Assembly: GCA_013407085.1 (NCBI GenBank) | Contig: JACCGJ010008366.1 | Coordinates: forward strand, 342,254 to 406,253 | DNA length: 64,000 nucleotides | Source of the DNA: Atriophallophorus winterbourni | Lineage: Eukaryota > Platyhelminthes > Trematoda > Plagiorchiida > Microphallidae | Direction: 5' to 3' | Shown: positions 21,601-34,050 of the stretch, in pieces | How the letters are laid out: each line of letters begins with the position of its first letter | Numbering within the stretch: position 1 is the first letter of the stretch | Program-made: the position numbers and the translations under genes | Notes under the pieces: model-generated | Told to the model about the DNA's origin: nothing | Databases searched by the model: none | What the model saw: the letters and a program-made list of their open reading frames with translations, nothing else

Positions 21601-24048
21601 ATGCAATCATTTTCTAAGTTTCCTGAAAATTTGAATTTACATTATCGATAACTTCATTTATCGTTTTGCAATGAAAATATTTACATTTATTCTGTGGACA
21701 TCAAAAAGGTTTAATTGGGGATTCAAAAAACTGCCAATCATTAAGTTTTATCAATATCTTGAATAATTCGATAAGGTTTGACATTCCGGATCTAATCCAA
21801 AGAAAGCGTGATTTATAACACCGAATTAATATGAAGATGCTAATATTTCGTGTTCTGCACATGCTGGAAATCTTCCGATAGACGACAGGTTTTTTAACAT
21901 TTTAGTTCTATATTAATCTCGTAGTTTAACTTAAAGACAACGAATAGTCGGTTGATTTCTTTAACTTTGGATTATGATTTATTAATTTAGCTATAATATT
22001 TGAGCTAACATTGTGGAGTGTGTAGCCAAGACTCAAAAAACGTGTTTCAACGTGTCAACGATAACAATAATAGAGAAACAGCATCCAGAAAGGAATATTG
22101 AACAAAATTTTAATAGATACAACTCAGCACAGGCAAATGAATCATTTTTCTTCAATTTCATACATTTTGCTTTTGTTATTGCATCTGCGAATAATATGGC
22201 TGACGCAATCGGGTCAGAATTGTTAGGGGGGATTCCACATAAGTGACTTGTATCCTGTCCATGGACAGCTTGCCAGAGTTCACTCAGGATAGATCGTGAT
22301 AAATTTTGTCTCGTGCCAACAAACATTGATAAGCAGTGTATGGAAGTTTAAGAGATTTGTGAACATTGACGTACACACGGGAATATATGGATTAATCAAG
22401 CTGAACATAGGTAGGCTTCGTCGTTGCGAGTTGGTTGTGTTTGGAGTGTGTTCTTTGTGTCTTATACGTATCATGAAGTTTTAAATGTTGAATGAAATGG
22501 AAACAATAGCATATGCAATAACTGATGGGAGACTAATAGAAGTATCACAAATTAGGTTAGCAGAGCAGAAGCTGAAAACATTTTTTTCCTAATATCGCGA
22601 TTTTGTGAGCAGATTGTTCGGAAATGTGTTGTATCGAGTGTCCCTACTCACACGAGCCAAAACTTAGGCTTTAATTTGTCTATGGAAACGTTCAGAGTGT
22701 TTTTTCTAACTGGTGACAATGGAATTACTTGAAGAAGGAGGAGGAGGTTAATGATTTATTCGACATTTGTTCGAAATTTCAGCTTTACTTTAATTTTTAA
22801 TGACACGGTACATTTAAGAAATATCAACAAGATAAATATTTTAGTAATACAGGTCAGCTAAGTTGCGTTTCACTTTCCATATTCATGTAAGATCAAGGAT
22901 GAAAGCAAGAATTATAATTAATGTCGATGCTGGTCAAAATTTAAGTAAAGACTCGCGATAGTAAAAGTGTACTATCAATTCTAATCTGAAAGTGAGAATA
23001 GAGATGGAATATATGGTGTCGAAGCAAGATTAAACATTAAAGATGTTATCGGTTCTTGACGTCTATAATAATCTTCGGCGAGACATGTCGTGTACTGATA
23101 ATTCACTGTGTGAACATAAAGATGGGATATTCGATGCATGTAGTCAAACAGTGAACCTCCTAGTGAGATTGAAAGCGGGAGAGTAAACCTCGAGTACTGA
23201 CATGTTAATCTCGGCTAGTTATCAGAATATCGCGTAATTGAGCGGAGAGGGGTGCATAATATCGGGTTAGCGATAGCGACGTCAGTTACGTTAAAACTGC
23301 GTTTTCAACATATAAAAGCTGCCGCGCTTCAACGGAATTCAATAAAACTAAAATGTCGTTACTGTTTGATAAATAACGAATAGAAAGGACTTGTTGATAA
23401 AACATGACGTGGCTCGTTGGCAGAAAAAGAGATTCCAGTAAATTTCTCCGAAACTGACAAAATTCTGTTCAAGGGTTCGCAAATGCTTGGAAAATAAGCA
23501 ACTGGGCATCGTCATTGTTCAAAACCATTTGGAAAATCTGTTCGAGTTATAATCTTATTTAGTGACTTTTCGATTTGTTGAAACTCACTGAAACGAATAT
23601 TTACTGCCTCAAACTAATGGCAGACAGCCAGAAACCGTTTTTCGGAATGCAAGCACCGGAGATATATTGAGTACAAGAAATTGTCTGGCGTTGTATCTGT
23701 AAAATATCTGAGCTTTGTACATGGGAGATTTAATCGAATTAGTATCAAAATAAATATAAATAAAATGCAACAAGTAACACTCCACGGCATCTATTCACAG
23801 ATTTAATAAATGAACTTGCTGCAAAAACTGTCGAAATACCTGCTCAGTGATTTCAAAGCGTTAGCCCTCAAAATAACGGATCTATAAAATAAAAGGTAAG
23901 ATTTATACCAAGCATAACTTCCTATTAATGTGGTAATCACAAACGAAAACTTTTTCACTGAGTATGCCTTAACGAATTTTCAAAATAAATGATACAGTGT
24001 TCCAACGGATACAAATGGTAATCAACGTCCTGAAATGTCACAGTCTAT
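21601..24048. other. 2.4-kb stretch with no recognised gene
   Basis: Mostly AT-rich sequence. Overlapping open segments of 70-97 codons exist on both strands at 22013-22484, the longest on the minus strand at 22326-22033 ('HGQDTSHLCGIPPNNSDPIA'). I recognise no family. Positions 23220-23350 are noticeably more GC-rich and contain promoter-like motifs listed separately. No transposon protein was identified. Confidence 0.45.
23270..23346 (+). promoter_or_regulatory. Candidate promoter: CRE-like site, TATA box, close AATAAA
   Basis: 'cgacgtcagttacg' (about 23279-23291) resembles a CRE half-palindrome. TATAAAAG starts at 23311 and an AATAAA starts at 23341, only 30 bp downstream. A TATA box followed this closely by a polyadenylation signal is typical of LTR U3-R junctions and rare for host genes. 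No matching second LTR was found in the window, so a solo LTR or a chance match are both possible. Confidence 0.35.
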
Positions 24049-24313
24049 TTGAGAGTGAGGTATTGTGGGGTTCCTTCGGTTGATGTCGACCAAGTATGTG
24101 CAACACAATCACATGATTTTTTCATGTTTCACTGCTTTTCAAATCATCACACAGTCCGATTTGGAAGGAACAATCTCTCCCGCAGTGCTTGCAAAGTTAG
24201 TCAGAACTCGGCCGATCAGCAAAAGTTAAACGCCGGCGGCGTGATCTGCATACAGCGGCCAAGAGCAGTATACGATCCTCCACAGATTTCAGACGACGCT
24301 TTATACAATTCCT

Positions 24314-24910
24314 TCAACGTGAGCGGTCAAGAGCAAGTTCTTCCGAACTCGCTGGGTAAATGCCAAGCGCTTCCATATCTGCATTGCGATCGCCTTTGTG
24401 CCGCGGGTGCGGCATGTTCAAGATAAGACAGATGCTTCGTAGATGGAAAGCATTCAACTTCCGTTTGTGTCTTGTGTGGGTGGTCCGGGTTTCACTGCCG
24501 TAAATTAAAGCATTTAGTACGCACGCGCCGTATGCCATCATCTTTGTCTTTCCATTCAACTTGTGGTTGCCCCAACCGCAAGATTTCCATAAGGACAAAA
24601 TGACAGCAGATTTGCCGATCCGCATATCAAACACCGTGTGATATTTGAAATGCTGTCCTGGTTCAAGCTGACAGTTACCAACAGTGATGATTGGTGGCGA
24701 TACAATAATTTGACCAAGGACTTTGTTCTTGCTCATGCTGATTGTTATGACAAAGTTTTTGCAGGCCAACAAAGAACAGTCCAATAGCGATTGGAAATGG
24801 GCAATAATGGCTGAATCGTCGGCAAACAGCAGGTGACGTCTTAGCACATCCCGTACCTTGGTTTGTGCTCTCAACCGGTCCAGGTTGAAAAGCTTGCCAT
24901 CTCTTCGCAT
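24314..24910 (-). pseudogene. Family D RT palm (FADD) and C-terminal region
   Basis: A 198-codon open segment starts at 'RRDGKLFNLDRLRAQTKV', includes 'LLFADDSAIIAHF', then 'ILSLWKSCGWGNHKLNGKTK' and 'YGSETRTTHTRHKRKLNAF'. The palm and C-terminal parts are fused in one frame because the intervening region is shortened relative to 6245-7022. The FADD aspartates are intact. The upstream RT blocks are in other frames. Confidence 0.75.
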
Positions 24911-25116
24911 GTGTAGGTAAGTGCCTTACGTTCTGGTACTGAAAGCGTGCTTCAGAATCGGAGCAAATAAAATACCGAAAAGCGTGGGAGCAAGAACACG
25001 CTTTGGTTTTACCCCTGAGCGAATTTCAAAGGCTTCTGAACTTAAAACGTTAAAGAGGACTGCACACTTCATACCAGACTGGAACGAAATAATGAGTTTG
25101 AACAAAGTTGAGCCTA

Positions 25117-26067
25117 TCAGACCAAGCATTTTGAAAAGACCTTCCCTGCTGACGTGATCCTTAAATCAATACAAACAGCGCATAATGGCGTACATTGTTC
25201 CCGACACTTTTCATGAAGTTGTCTCAGGGAGAAGATCATGTCAACGGTTGATCTTCCCCTGCGAAAGACACATTGTGATTCAGAGTAAACTCTATCAGCT
25301 AAAACTTGTAACCGGATTTGTAAGACTTTAGCAAACAATTTGCCTAAAACATTCAGAAGGGAGTTTCCTTTGTAATTGTTGCAGTCGCCTTTATCACCCT
25401 TATTCCTAAATAGAGTGATGATCTTCCTGTCTCGCATTTCTTGTGGTACTCACTCCTCCTGCTGGCATTAGAGAAGCAAATGATGAAGAGGCTGTAATAA
25501 TGCTGTTCTACAGCATTTGATGATCTCAGGTTGAATTCTGTCGAGATAAAGGGCCTTCGCAATCGCTAAGCGGTCGATTGCCCTATTGAGCTCATCAATA
25601 GTAGGAGGCGTATCTAGATTTTTATTGGTTGGCAACAGCTCACTATTTTCAAGTACATGGGAAAAACCGTACTACCCTTAGGGTAAAGAAACTAGAAGTG
25701 CTCTACCCATTTGCTGAGTTTTGTCCACAATCGGATTAACAGATATTGACTTAATGGGAGCAGTTTTAAGTTTGTTTGGACCAATGGCTCTTTTGATCCC
25801 ATCAAAAATACGGGGAAAATTTCCAGTATCCGCAGCTTTTTGGATACTAAGGCTGATTTCAGTTTGATAATCATTTGCACAACGACTTGCAGTCTGTTGG
25901 ACCTTATTACTCGCTGCTTTTAGAAGTCGTAAGTTTACATCTGTTAGCATAAATTTGAACTTCAAAAATGCTGACCGTTTCTCTTCCAAAACAGCAGTCA
26001 TCTCAGAAGTTTTTGCTTCGAAACAGTCACTCGGTTGAGTTTTATCGGATCGTATGCGACTCAGCAT
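25117..26067 (-). pseudogene. Family D RT fingers and linker remnants
   Basis: The segment 26067-25678 is the linker ('QPSDCFEAKTSEMTAVLEEK', 'AIGPNKLKTAPIKSISVNPI'). The segment 25437-25117 is the RT start ('MRDRKIITLFRNKGDKGDCN', 'SQCVFRRGRSTVDMIFSLRQ'). They correspond closely to 8198-7587 and 7445-7074 in the first copy, with frame breaks between them at about 25680-25440. Confidence 0.75.
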
Positions 26068-27612
26068 ATGCTGCTTTATACCGATTCCTAGTTTCTGAAG
26101 CCCATTCGACGGGGTTGTCTTTTTGAACTCCGTTGTGATGGTTTTTGCTAATCGCGGAGCTAGATTATGTTCGCACGTGCCAGTGACTTCTATCCTAGGC
26201 TTAGCAGACAGTTTGGTGCGGGAAAATCTCCTGTGGGGAAGCTTCAGTTTAGCACATACCAGTGAATGATCAGTGTCGGAGTCTGCGCTTCCATATGATC
26301 TGGTGAGAAGTACGCTTCATATATTAGTGCGCCTAACAGGAATGAGATCGATCTGATGCCAATGCTCAAAGCGAGGATATTTCCAAAAGGTTTTATGCTG
26401 TGGTTTAGTTCGAAATAAAGTGTTGCTGACACTAAGACTAAACTGTGTGCACAATTCTAATAGGCGTTGTACATTTTCATTGGTTTTCCCTACTTCAATC
26501 CCACCTAGATAGTTTTGGCAAGACTCATATCTGCACCAACTCTGGCATTTAAATCATCCGATACACCTACACATTTTTGTGGCACGCTTTTGAGGACTGT
26601 TGTGATGTTGTGATAAATAGCTTCTATTTCAGCGGGCGTCGCAAAGAGCGTCAGAACATAAGAGTTGATCAACGTAATGCTGCTTAGTTCTGCTGCTTTT
26701 AACAGGCAGGTTTGCACAGCACTCCCAACTCCATGCATTCGAGGGTCATCAGAACCCTTTTCGTTCCTCAAAATCTGTAATTTCTTTCTGTTAGCAGTGT
26801 TTGTTAATCGCGTCTTTTGCAGAGCAGCCTTTTTAGCTCATTGTTATTCACAGCTGATTTTCTTACGCCCCTGATATTCGGAAAGTCCTCATGAAATCCA
26901 GGTATCATGCTTCGGAAGATTCAGGTTCCCAGTTCTACAGTTGACCTTGGTTGTTTAGTAAATCGTTTTGCTGGTGCGGAAAAATACAGTCTGCTTGTCG
27001 GTTGATTTTTAATCTCTGTGTTCTGAATGAAGATAATAGATCGTGGCAAGACAGCACCTTATTGACTGGGGGATGCTCAGCTTGAAGCGGGCGGTTGCCG
27101 TCCAATGATATCTGATAATCACTCCCACCGTCGAAACAGCCCCAGGCACTAAGCTCTACGCCAGGCGAGTCATAGCTTTTAACTGAAATCTGCTTCTTCC
27201 CGTTTTATTATCCATTAAGAGGAATGAAGTGTCCTTTCTATTGGTGTGTTGAAATGTACGCTAGGGTAGTTTAATATGAAGAACTAGCTTTTGCCCATGC
27301 CGCTAGTGCTCCCTCTTCATGGCATCACTGGAACCAAATAAACAGCTTGGCTGATATGTTTGGTCAACGATGCAGTCGCAGTATTAGCAGGAAAAAATTG
27401 AATACAACTTCCGACTGCATTACGGGACACCGGCAACGGATTTTTCCTCAATGGTTCACCCTGAAGGCTTTTTCATGATTGGATGAAGCCACAAGGCAGT
27501 GAAGATTTGAGATAATGATTTTCCTCCCCTATGTGGACCGCCTTCATATACTTACAAGATCCATATTTCGGAAGCAAGATGAGACAAGAGTGGGTTACCA
27601 TTCCTAATAGGC

Positions 27613-27852
27613 TTAGCATTTAATGTAAAACAGCGTGGTTATTGCGGTCAAAAGCTTTAGAGATATCCGGCTATATGCCATCATCGCCATAGCCAGCATC
27701 GGCGGATTTGGTTCAGCTGACGCGGGCCAAAAACACGTTTTTTTGCAGGAGTGTTTGCGAGGAAACCGATGTTGTTCGACAGTGTTTGCGTTCTCTATGA
27801 TAGGCACTAACGCATCAGATAAAATAGAGGAGGATGCCTTGTTTATGTTCAT
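27613..27852 (-). pseudogene. Family A RT scrap, antisense
   Basis: 'DALVPIIENANTVEQHRFPR' followed by 'KHSCKKTCFWPASAE' corresponds to 'DDLMAFMENTNAVVVEQHGF' and 'RRDHSCTTNLL' of the copy at 31963. About 240 bp of RT fingers are left, inserted between the 5' end of the D copy and the family B copy. Non-functional. Confidence 0.6.
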
Positions 27853-27854
27853 TC

Positions 27855-29950
27855 TAACCTCCAGGCTAACATCATCATTTCATCCGTCTTTCATCATATC
27901 GAAGTTTCTATCTATCTGGCTGGTACTACGGGCTTTTGATCTCTTAATTGGATGCATCTACTACCCACCGGCTACTACTTCTTCATCGCTTCAACGCTTG
28001 ACCGATTGCTTCATAGAAGCCTCTGTCCACCATTCCCGCTATAAATTAATTGCATGAGATTTTAACATGTCTTCACTTAACCAGGTAGAGAGCAGAGATA
28101 TAAATTTAATTCTTTTTCCAATACGACCAAACACAGTTTGTTGATCAACAAACGTGTAATAAAAATGTCCTTGACCATGTCTTTACTCTGAATATCACAC
28201 CATCTAACCTAAACGTATCTCCATCATTTTTTAATGGAGATCATAATATTATATCCTTCGAATTGAGTTGCATTAGCATAATGACTAGTGTTAAAAACCA
28301 CGTATAATTAGTCACATAGATTGGAAAATCTTTGAAAACCTCATTAAAAACGAAGATTGGACTGAATTTTTTCTTTCTGATAATTTTAATGTAATCTCAG
28401 AAATCTTTCATAATAAACTAGCTGAGTTACTACAGAAATCTACTACTAGACATGCTAGACGCCCCAAACTGAGTGAAGCTCATAAGTTAGAAAAGCGTAT
28501 TGCTTATTTGACATCTTGTACTCGTAATAAGCATGACATCTCTTCTATTCTGCGTACGAACTATCTGACACTAGTACAAATTGTGAACCACAAACTGATT
28601 TCTGATGAGTCTACAGCCCTCAAATCCAGTGAAAAACGGAAAGCATTATCTAAATTAATGAATGCTAGGGCATCGGGAAATTCAGATAGGATAAGCTACA
28701 TCATTAAATACAATCAACTTGGTAATGATTGTACGGTAGTAACTGAGCCTTTTGCTGTTTGTTGAGAATTTCTTGTATTTTTCAATGCTTCATATAATAA
28801 CAACTCTTATCCAGAGGTAATCACACACACTTCATACAATACGTTAGACGCCATTACAATTAAACTCTCTGACATACTTAAAGTTTGTAAGCAATTTGCA
28901 ATCTCCTACAAACCTGACGATACAGGTTTCGTACCAGCAATTTGCAAAATTGGATCTGAAGACTTCTTCTTGTTACTACTTAATCTCTTTAATGCGTCTA
29001 TCAAATCAGGAACCTTCCCTTAGAATGGAAACATTTCGTTGTTAATGCTCGGCATAAGTCCGGTTCACTACATATGGTTACCAATTATCGACCCATTAAT
29101 CACACGCCATTTATAGCTAGAATATTTGAGAAGCTTGTCAGGCAGGCCATCCTAGCATACTTGATACCAAACTATTTCATATCAAACCAGCACGGTTTTC
29201 TTAACAGAAAATCTTGCATCCCTTGTCGACTAGAATTTTTAAATTACGTGACACAATCACTAGATTCAGGCCTTGGAGTCATAGTTGTATTCAATGACAT
29301 TACTAAAGCCTTTGACAGGGTCCCGCATAATCTACCCCTCACAAAATGATCTGCTGTAGGTATTACATGAAACCTCCTTTCATGAATCAAATATTTTCTC
29401 ACTAGACACACCTTTTCTGTAGATATAAATGGCTACCGTTCACGAACTTTGCTAATTCCCAGCGGAGTCATACAAAGAACTGTTTTAGGTCCACTACTCT
29501 TTTGATATTTATTAACGATATACTATCTGTCATAACATACTGTAAGATCTTTATGTTTGCAGATGATATAAAAGTCGCCGTAGCCTTTCAATCTAACCAG
29601 ACTATAACATCTCAGACTATATATCGAAATTAAACAAAGACCTGCATGCTCTACTTTAATGGAGTATTCGAAACAGTCTTGAGTTCTCCACCAATAAATC
29701 TACTTTCATAAATTTCTAATGTATCATACCAAAAGATTCGATGTTCCTAAATAATACACCACTACAGCCAGCACAGTGTGTACGTGATTTAGGTTATTGA
29801 TATTCTGGATCACTTTCATTTCATGAACAAATTTGCTACTTAATACGTGTTAAAATCTTTAACAGATGTTGAATCTGTTCTTCTATCCACTTACATGCTT
29901 CTAAACATATTGTCCCCCATCCGTATATTTCCCGATATATCATAGGCAGA
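27855..29950 (+). mobile_element. Family B non-LTR element, plus-strand decayed copy
   Basis: An endonuclease piece at 27860-28060 has 'LLIGCIYYPPATTSSSLQRL'. A linker at 28300-28765 has 'DWKIFENLIKNEDWTEFF' and 'NKHDISSILRTNYLTLVQ'. The RT begins at 28800-29349 with 'NYRPINHTPFIARIFEKLV', 'QHGFLNRKSCIPCRLEFL' and 'VFNDITKAFDRVPHN'. Further RT blocks follow at 29400-29620, including 'IFMFADDIKVAV' with an intact FADD (about 29550-29580), and then thumb sequence. Multiple frameshifts and stops are present. Its endonuclease resembles the antisense B piece at 46000-46700. Confidence 0.7.
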
Positions 29951-30456
29951 TAGGCAAGCGAAAAAGCAAGAGAATTACGAGTGGAAACACGAAAGTGTGA
30001 AAAAAAGCATATTTGTTCATGGCGTTCCGGAATTCAATGAGAGTGATGCTGACGAAAACACCACTCATGATTGCGAACAGTGGCGCTTCTTACAGCAACT
30101 GAGTAAAATTACCGATAACTTAACTACTTCCTTGAAGCGTTTGCAAGCTTCTCCCAGCTACAAAGGATCAGGTCCTCGCATACTTAAGGTCACCTTTCAA
30201 TCTGAATCTGTGGTGAACGACGCTTTGCAACAATGATATCGACAAAGACATTGTGCTCCAGCAGAAGTTCGTCTTCGCTCGGCCCTGGAAAAGAGGATTA
30301 ACAGTAAACTGCGACTGACGCCACCGCTTCTATTAACCCAAACAAATATGGTGCAGACGGACTTGACTAACCAAAAATCTCACAATAGCCGATATAAACG
30401 GGATCGGCTGTCTAGATATTCTAGGTATTCATATAAATGAAGCTGTTCCTAACCGT

Positions 30457-31137
30457 ATGCGTGAGTGCTTGAATTGTCTCTACACGAACGCGCAGGGTTT
30501 ACTCAGCAAATTTGCAGAACTTCGCTTGCGGCACGCTGCTCGTCATTTCGACATAATAGCTGTATTAGAAACGTGGCTAAGCTCTTCGATCACTGATGCC
30601 GAGGTTTCTCTCACTGATATGTCCATTCTAAGGAACGATGGTCCAACTAATGGGGGCGGTGTTCTCCTATACTATAATTCACGTCTTTCTTGTGAGGTTC
30701 TTCCGCAAGAGCAACTTAGCGTGGTGGACTCACTTTGTTGTCGCTTGCAACTTAAAAATAGGGACTGTGCACTCGTTGCGGTAATATATCGTCCGCCGAA
30801 TACTCAACGCTCCATTGATGATGTCATTCTTGCATCCATTCGCTTCGACTTATCACTACTCTACACGCACGCATTGCTGATGGTGGATTTTAACTCTCCT
30901 GACGTCGTCGGCGAACCCAGCCCAAATACGTTTGCCGCGGATCTGGATGATTTCATCAGCAGCCATCCTTTGTACAACCACGTTAATGTTGCGACACGCT
31001 TTCGGAATGGCGATTGTCCATCTTTCCTCGATCTAGTGCTGACTAACGAGGAACTGATGGTAGAAGAAATTCATTATGAACCGCCCTTAGGGAAGAGCGA
31101 CCACGTCGTCCTGACATTTTTTCGTTTTTTACGCTGA
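30457..31137 (+). pseudogene. Family A endonuclease domain, largely intact
   Basis: This 226-codon frame covers the whole endonuclease. It has 'CLNCLYTNAQGLLSKFAELR' at the start, 'IIAVLETWLSS' with the metal-binding Glu, 'NGGGVLLYYNSRLSCEVL', 'VAVIYRPPNT', 'LLMVDFNSPD' and 'PPLGKSDHVVLTFFRFLR' with the SDH catalytic pair. The usual GDFN is VDFN, a conservative loss of Gly. All catalytic side chains appear present. A stop or frameshift directly after SDHVVL cuts it off from the RT. Confidence 0.8.
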
Positions 31138-31390
31138 ATTCATCGACGAGGAAGTACACCTGGTACGGATAGTCACGGACTACAAGGCTCGTCAATAAAT
31201 TGTCACTGCTAACAATTTCAACTTCATGTTAAATGGCAATCCGGAACTCACCTGGTCCAGATTTGTCTCCCAGAGGAACTTTCTACTGCAACAATCATCG
31301 ACTTCCAAAACAGACAAATGACGTATCCTACGTACTTTCATCCGTAGTAGAACTCGTAAGTGGATCTGCTGCAGAAACGCTGCGTGGCCT

Positions 31391-32568
31391 ATGTTCCGAT
31401 CGGAAGAGTGTGTGCAAAATTGGAAAACATATCGACAATTAGGCAACCACTGTACGTCTCTAGTGCGTCAAGATAAGCTGGATTACCATAACAAGTTAAC
31501 TGCACGGTTTCTTAACAACCGAAAACTGCTATACCGACATATAAATGACAAACGAAAAGTGGAAACTTGTATCCCCCCACTGAAAATGGAAGGCGGCTCG
31601 ACATCGACTTCTATGGAAGCCGCAAATACCCTGAAGGATCACTACATGCCGGTATTACAGAATTGTCAACCATCTTCGTTGAATATCACCCCACACCCAC
31701 CTAGACTCTCTACTATTCTGTTCACCGCTGAACGTGTATATAAAAAGATCATGCAGCTCCGTAAAAATTCATCACCTGGAGTAGACTGGATTACAACGAA
31801 AGCATTGCGTGCGGTTGCTGCACAACTTCGTGAACCACTTTCCATGTACTTCCAACGTCTGTTCGATACCTCCCATGTTGGAAACAGGGGATCATTACCA
31901 CGATCAATAAATGTGGAAACCGAAGTGATTCTGCGAATTACCACCAAGTTACTCTGCTCCCTGTGCTTTCCAAAGTCATGGAATCTATTGTATCCGATGA
32001 TTTAATGGCTTTTATGGAGAACACGAATGCTGTCGTTGTCGAACAACATGGGTTTCGCCGCGACCACTCCTGTACAACAAACCTGCTCTTGGCGCTGGAC
32101 AGCTGGACTAAGGCTGTCGATGCAGGCTATGGTGTCGATGTTATATACCTGGATTTCTCCAAATCTTTGGACCGTGGTAACCACGATATTTTACTGCAAA
32201 AGCTTTGCCTACTTGGAATTGATAACCCACTCTGGTCTTGGTTAGCCGAATTCCTCCGCTCCAGGACACTTCGCGTTCGCGTCAGACAATCGCTCTCCGA
32301 TTGCTTTTCAATACAATGCGGATTACCCCAGGGCTCTGTACTCGATCTGCGTCTGTTCTTGATGCTCATCAACGACATTAGCGTATGTGTGAACTCACCG
32401 TTTCTGATGTTCGCGGATGATATCAAACTATGGCGCATCCTCTCTTCCTCGTATGATTGTGATGACCTGCAAGCCGATCTTACCTCACTTAATAACCGGG
32501 CAACGTCGAACCAGCTCCATTTTAACCCACGAAAATGCCGATCTCTCCGCATTCGTCACTCCGGCTAA
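31391..32568 (+). pseudogene. Family A linker and reverse transcriptase
   Basis: Two overlapping frames. In 31391-32005 'KNSSPGVDWITTKALRAVAA' is the RT entry block. In 31963-32568 'VVEQHGFRRDHSCTTNLLLA', 'VIYLDFSKSLDRGNHDILL', 'CGLPQGSVLDLRLFLMLIND' and 'LMFADDIKLWRIL' are the palm. FADD is intact. SKSLDR replaces the common SKAFDR, and SVLDLRL replaces SVLGP.L. The frameshift near 31960 lies at the 'NYHQVTLLPVLSKVMESIV' block. Confidence 0.8.
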
Positions 32569-33374
32569 CCTAGATACAAGCTACGGGACACCGAACTTTC
32601 GGTGATTATGCTAGAAAAAGACCTCGGCGTATTGGTTCAAAGTGATCTTGGGTGCTTAGCACAAAATTCCATCGCATCATCAGTCACTAATCCTCAAAAG
32701 GTTCTTCGGGTCTTTTGACCGCCGTTTCTTTTCCTCGATCCTACACACGTACATCAGACCCCACCTGGAATATGCGGTATCCGTTTGGTCACCTTGGCTA
32801 AAGCGTGACCATCACTTCCTAGAGCAGGCTCAAGGGAGATTCACAAAGCTCGTCAAAGGACTCAGTTTTCTGAACTAGGAAGACTGCCTCCAGCAACTCA
32901 ACGTGTTCCCGGCGTTTTACCGTCGCATCCGAGGGGATCTGATATTGGTTTTCCAGATCATTAAGGAGAACAAACATCCGTGCCATAGACTACTTTTGAT
33001 GACACCCAGTTCTGGAACCCGGGGACATGTCTTCAAGCTAGTCCACCAGCCCAGTCGCTCTCCATTTTTAAAAAGCGACTTGACGCTTATCTCTATTTTT
33101 CTCAACAAGTTTAATGGATTTTCGCTTTTCCTTCTTTCCGATACTGCACCTATTTTCTTCCTTTCCAGATACATTTACAGAACCTCGCCGATTCATCTCC
33201 CCTTGTATTGACTGTTTTGATACATAACCCCACCCTTTACAGAACTTCGATAAATGACGCCAAACTCGCTGAACTCCACCCGACCCCCTCTACTGACTAT
33301 CCTATGGTTATATTTTAAGCTCATAGCTTCGTGTACCATAATATACTATTGACCATTGACTATTGATATCTAAA

Positions 33375-34050
33375 ACAAAGAAGAATATAGGTTTACCTCA
33401 TAGATTCATCTCTTTACCCCAGTACAAGCTGCAACATTACAAGTTACATACACTACCTTTATTAGATTACTGCAATATTATATCTAGCAAAATTACTCGG
33501 TCTGATATTTATGCTTCAGATCTGAAAACCAATTCAAGCAACTTTTGGATAAGGTATTGCCTGTAATCAGTGCGAAGCTGAACAACACTAGACAGGATTT
33601 CTTCAACTGAGGTTCTCCTGGACTATGTTGCTGATATAAAGAGATGCGGCTTACAAGGGCTTGACATCCTGTCATCTATCAAGAAGAAGAAGAAGAAGGC
33701 ATCAAACGTTCTTTCACACGATCGATTACCACCAGTTCGGATAAGCATACATATAAGGAAAGATGTCAGATCCTAGGTTTGGAACCATTATGGTTTTGAA
33801 GAACAAAACAAAATGTTGTACTTTTTACAGAATATTGAAAAAAGATATGATCGACATTGATTTACAATTAGATTTCGAAAAATCTGAAGTATATAAACTT
33901 CGCCATAAAAACAAAATATGTATACTGAAAATTCACAATCGGGTACGAAAAGATTTCTTAATTTCTAAATATTCTCTTTTATGAAATTTACTTCTAAATA
34001 ATATAAGACTGAGCACTTCACAAACTGAAAACAAAAGAAACTCAACTGAT
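33375..34050 (+). mobile_element. Non-LTR RT C-terminal remnant (family B type)
   Basis: 'YKLHTLPLLDYCNIISSKIT' (33420-33500) matches 'YKMKVLPLFDYCNIAYSHIA' at 44165-44225. Separated by an insertion with an AAG run (about 33590-33720), 33763-33985 continues with 'CTFYRILKKDMIDID' and 'ILKIHNRVRKDFLISKYSLL', the usual 'R....F..R....WN.LP' end of the RT. It is too short and broken to be functional. Confidence 0.6.

Larger units (their letters stand above)
24055..27590 (-). mobile_element. Family D non-LTR element, second long antisense copy
   Basis: This copy is collinear with the one at 5765-9845. The leader is at about 27590-26950, endonuclease about 26900-26230, linker 26067-25678, RT 25562-24926, C-terminal region 24910-24430 and 3' finger/tail about 24420-24070. 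RT motifs include 'NYKGNSLLNVLGKLFAKVL', 'SQCVFRRGRSTVDMIF', 'GVKPKRVLAPTLFGILF' and an intact 'LLFADDSAIIAH'. The endonuclease keeps 'SDDPRMHGVGSAV' but is shortened. Internal deletions make it shorter than the first copy, and frameshifts and stops inactivate it. The terminal block 'TTGGTCGACATCAACCGAAG' (about 24090-24070) is shared. Confidence 0.82.
29990..33235 (+). mobile_element. Family A (CR1-like) non-LTR element, plus-strand copy
   Basis: Domains in order are an ORF1 tail (29997-30236, 'SIFVHGVPEFNESDADENTT', 'PSYKGSGPRILKVTF'), endonuclease (30457-31137), linker (31391-31960), RT (31963-32568) and RT C-terminal region (about 32575-33220, 'HTYIRPHLEYAVSVWSPWLK', 'RRIRGDLILVFQIIKEN'). 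The element is closer to intact than the copies at 1350 and 18030. It ends in a degenerate ATTGACT-type repeat near 33340-33365. Frameshifts at about 31140-31390, 31960 and 32570 break ORF2. Confidence 0.82.
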
